A stretch of DNA of 64,000 bases, from contig CAXXCL010000003.1 in assembly GCA_963668615.2 (NCBI GenBank), forward strand, positions 868,001 through 932,000. Reading direction: 5' to 3'. The notes under the pieces were generated by a model, which did no database searches, was not told where the DNA came from, and was given only the letters and a program-made list of their open reading frames with translations. This DNA is from JAAYPI01 sp963668615 (GTDB lineage Bacteria; Bacteroidota; Bacteroidia; Bacteroidales; Paludibacteraceae). Position numbers and translations under genes: made by a program. This document shows, one piece after another, positions 62,430 through 64,000 of this stretch (position 1 is the first letter of the stretch; every line of letters starts with the position of its first letter).

Positions 62430-64000
62430 TTACTGAATTCCTAGAAAATAGGAGCTTATTTTTTCTGCTTTCGATTTTCCAATTTCTTTTTCGAGTTCGT
62501 CCGGCGAAATTTCCTTAATTCGTTTCACGCTTTTATATTTTTGCAACAAAAGGTGTTTTGTTTTTTCTCCGATGCCGCTAATTTTATCTAATTCGGATTC
62601 GATTTGTTGTTTGCTTCTTTTTTTTCTATGGAAAGTAATGCCAAAACGGTGAGCTTCGTCTCGGAGTTGTTGGATAATTTTTAGGCTTTCCGATTTTTTA
62701 TCCAAATACAAAGGAATAGGGTCGTTGGGGAAAAATATTTCCTCCAAACGTTTGGCAATACCTATAATGGCAATTTCGTTTTCCAAATGTAGTTTTTGCA
62801 AAACCTTATAAGCAACGCCTAATTGGCCTTTTCCGCCATCAACTACTATGAGCTGCGGCAATGGTTGTTTTTCCTCCAAAAGACGTTTGTAGCGTCTGTA
62901 AATAACCTCTTGCATTGACTTAAAGTCATCAGGTCCAACGACTGTTTTAATATCGAAGTGTCTATAGTCTCTTTTGGCTGGTTTTGCCTTTTTAAAAACC
63001 ACACAAGCAGCAACAGGATTTGTTCCTTGTATATTTGAGTTATCAAAACATTCAATCTGTATCGGCAATTTTTCTAAATGCAAATCTTGTTGTATTTGTT
63101 TCATAATACGGAAGCTGCGTTGTTCCGGGTTCAATTTTTCTGTTTGTTTTAACCGATCGAATTTGTATTGTAGTACATTTTTTTGTGATAATTCGAGTAA
63201 TTTCTTCTTATCTCCGCGTTGCGGAGTACTAAATAGAGCATCTTTTATTTTTCCTTCGGGAATAAATGGCACTAAAATTTCTTTTGCAGTGCTTTCAAAA
63301 CGTTCGCGTATTTCTAAAATAGCCAAACCCAAAATTTCTTCTTTGGTTTCTTCTATTCGTTTTTTATATTCTATGGTATCTGCCTGAACAATGCATCCGT
63401 TGCTTATTTTCATGAAATTAATGAATACTTCTTGTTCATTTTCTTCCATGCTAAAAACATCCAAATCTGTTATCTTCGGGTTTACCACTGTCCATTTAGC
63501 TTGGTAACTTTCCAATGCATCCAATTTTTTCTTTAATGCATGAGCTTCTTCAAATTGGAGGTTTTCAGCTAAAAAATGTATTTCTTTCAGCAAATCGGCA
63601 GAAACCTGTTTAATGTTTCCTCGTATAATTTCCTTTATTTGAGCAACATTGTGTAGATAATCTTCTTCCGTTTGCTTCCTTTCACAAGGTCCTTTGCAAT
63701 TTTTGAGGTGATATTCCAGACAAACTTTATACTTTTTATCGGATAAATTTTCTTCCGATAAGTTTAAAGAACAGGTTCTTATTTGGTACTCGTATTTGCA
63801 GAGTTCCAAGAGTGTTTTTAAAGTTGCCTGATGGGTAAAAGGTCCAAAATATTCCGAACCGTCTTTAATTAGTTTTCGTGTTTTAAATATTCTTGGAAAA
63901 GGTTCTTTTTTTACACAGATGTAAGGATATGTTTTATCATCTTTGAGTAAAATATTGTATCGTGGTTGATATTGTTTTATTAGGTTGTTTTCCAAAAGGA
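62430..64000 (-). CDS. uvrC: UvrABC excinuclease subunit C (partial)
   Basis: The last about 522 residues of UvrC; the frame stays open to the right edge (LLENNLIKQYQPRYN), so the GIY-YIG start lies outside the window. Present are a Cys-rich segment (CLEYHLKNCKGPCERK), a UVR motif (HFLAENLQFEEAHALKKKLD) that contacts UvrB, and the RNase H-like endonuclease (QIECFDNSNIQGTNPVAAC, then DFKSMQEVIYRRYKR). The C-terminal helix-hairpin-helix pair (ISGIGEKTKHLLLQKY) that binds DNA is also present. UvrC makes both incisions in nucleotide-excision repair. Confidence 0.96.
   Translation of the reverse strand, partial: LLENNLIKQYQPRYNILLKDDKTYPYICVKKEPFPRIFKTRKLIKDGSEYFGPFTHQATLKTLLELCKYEYQIRTCSLNLSEENLSDKKYKVCLEYHLKNCKGPCERKQTEEDYLHNVAQIKEIIRGNIKQVSADLLKEIHFLAENLQFEEAHALKKKLDALESYQAKWTVVNPKITDLDVFSMEENEQEVFINFMKISNGCIVQADTIEYKKRIEETKEEILGLAILEIRERFESTAKEILVPFIPEGKIKDALFSTPQRGDKKKLLELSQKNVLQYKFDRLKQTEKLNPEQRSFRIMKQIQQDLHLEKLPIQIECFDNSNIQGTNPVAACVVFKKAKPAKRDYRHFDIKTVVGPDDFKSMQEVIYRRYKRLLEEKQPLPQLIVVDGGKGQLGVAYKVLQKLHLENEIAIIGIAKRLEEIFFPNDPIPLYLDKKSESLKIIQQLRDEAHRFGITFHRKKRSKQQIESELDKISGIGEKTKHLLLQKYKSVKRIKEISPDELEKEIGKSKAEKISSYFLGIQ

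Overview
The window looks like a chromosomal segment of an AT-rich member of the Bacteroidales (Bacteroidota). The evidence is as follows. At least five secreted proteins either end in or appear to end in type IX secretion (T9SS) sorting domains, and the T9SS lipoprotein PorW/SprE is itself encoded. There is an ECF-sigma/FecR/STN envelope-signalling cluster, a CarboxypepD_reg-like outer-membrane barrel, and a second EF-G paralog of the FusA2 type. Many intergenic regions carry the Bacteroidota promoter pattern (a TTTG or TTG -33 box about 18-22 bp before a TAnnTTTG -7 box), and the tRNA gene lacks an encoded CCA. No genus can be assigned from sequence alone. No phage, IS transposase, CRISPR array or rRNA operon was seen.

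Layout. 1-6770: housekeeping genes on the minus strand (cytidylate-kinase-like, recQ, clpX, clpP, tig, tRNA-Leu). 6990-15240: a secreted alpha-amylase, then an operon of ECF sigma factor, FecR anti-sigma factor, an STN-domain outer-membrane protein and a large T9SS protein with three near-identical 93-residue repeats. 15300-20700: a TetR regulator with an operator-promoter, a 1418-residue double 2-hydroxyacyl-CoA-dehydratase-type activase, and a CoA-binding protein. 20755-27610: a seven-gene TetR/TolC/HlyD/ABC/ABC/permease/permease export operon. 27746-29325: a fluoride riboswitch driving crcB and DUF190, then a thioredoxin-type arsC with a decayed membrane-protein tail that may be an arsenite-pump remnant. 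29389-37676: malate dehydrogenase, PorW/SprE, an outer-membrane barrel, a PAP2/Aur1-like phosphatase and YbaK. 37730-45383: a phosphate-type porin divergent from a complete pstSCAB-phoU-phoB-phoR operon. 45470-50392: a second secreted alpha-amylase and the EF-G paralog. 50393-56526: ychF, a coiled-coil membrane protein, hemW, vanZ-like and dprA, bracketed by three copies of a candidate small-RNA element. 56527-64000: nadA, deoC, dtd, two tandem secreted endonuclease I genes, and uvrC running off the right edge.

How they work together. The T9SS component and its probable substrates (two amylases, two nucleases, the repeat protein) point to extracellular breakdown of starch and DNA. The pst/pho genes, the porin and the nucleases could together serve phosphate scavenging, although only the pst/pho part is a clear operon. 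The observations most worth a second look are the repeated promoter-to-terminator element near 50.6-51.1 kb and 55.9-56.0 kb, the sigma/FecR/STN-barrel/repeat-protein operon, the EF-G paralog lacking the catalytic histidine, and the fluoride riboswitch with an alternative hairpin.
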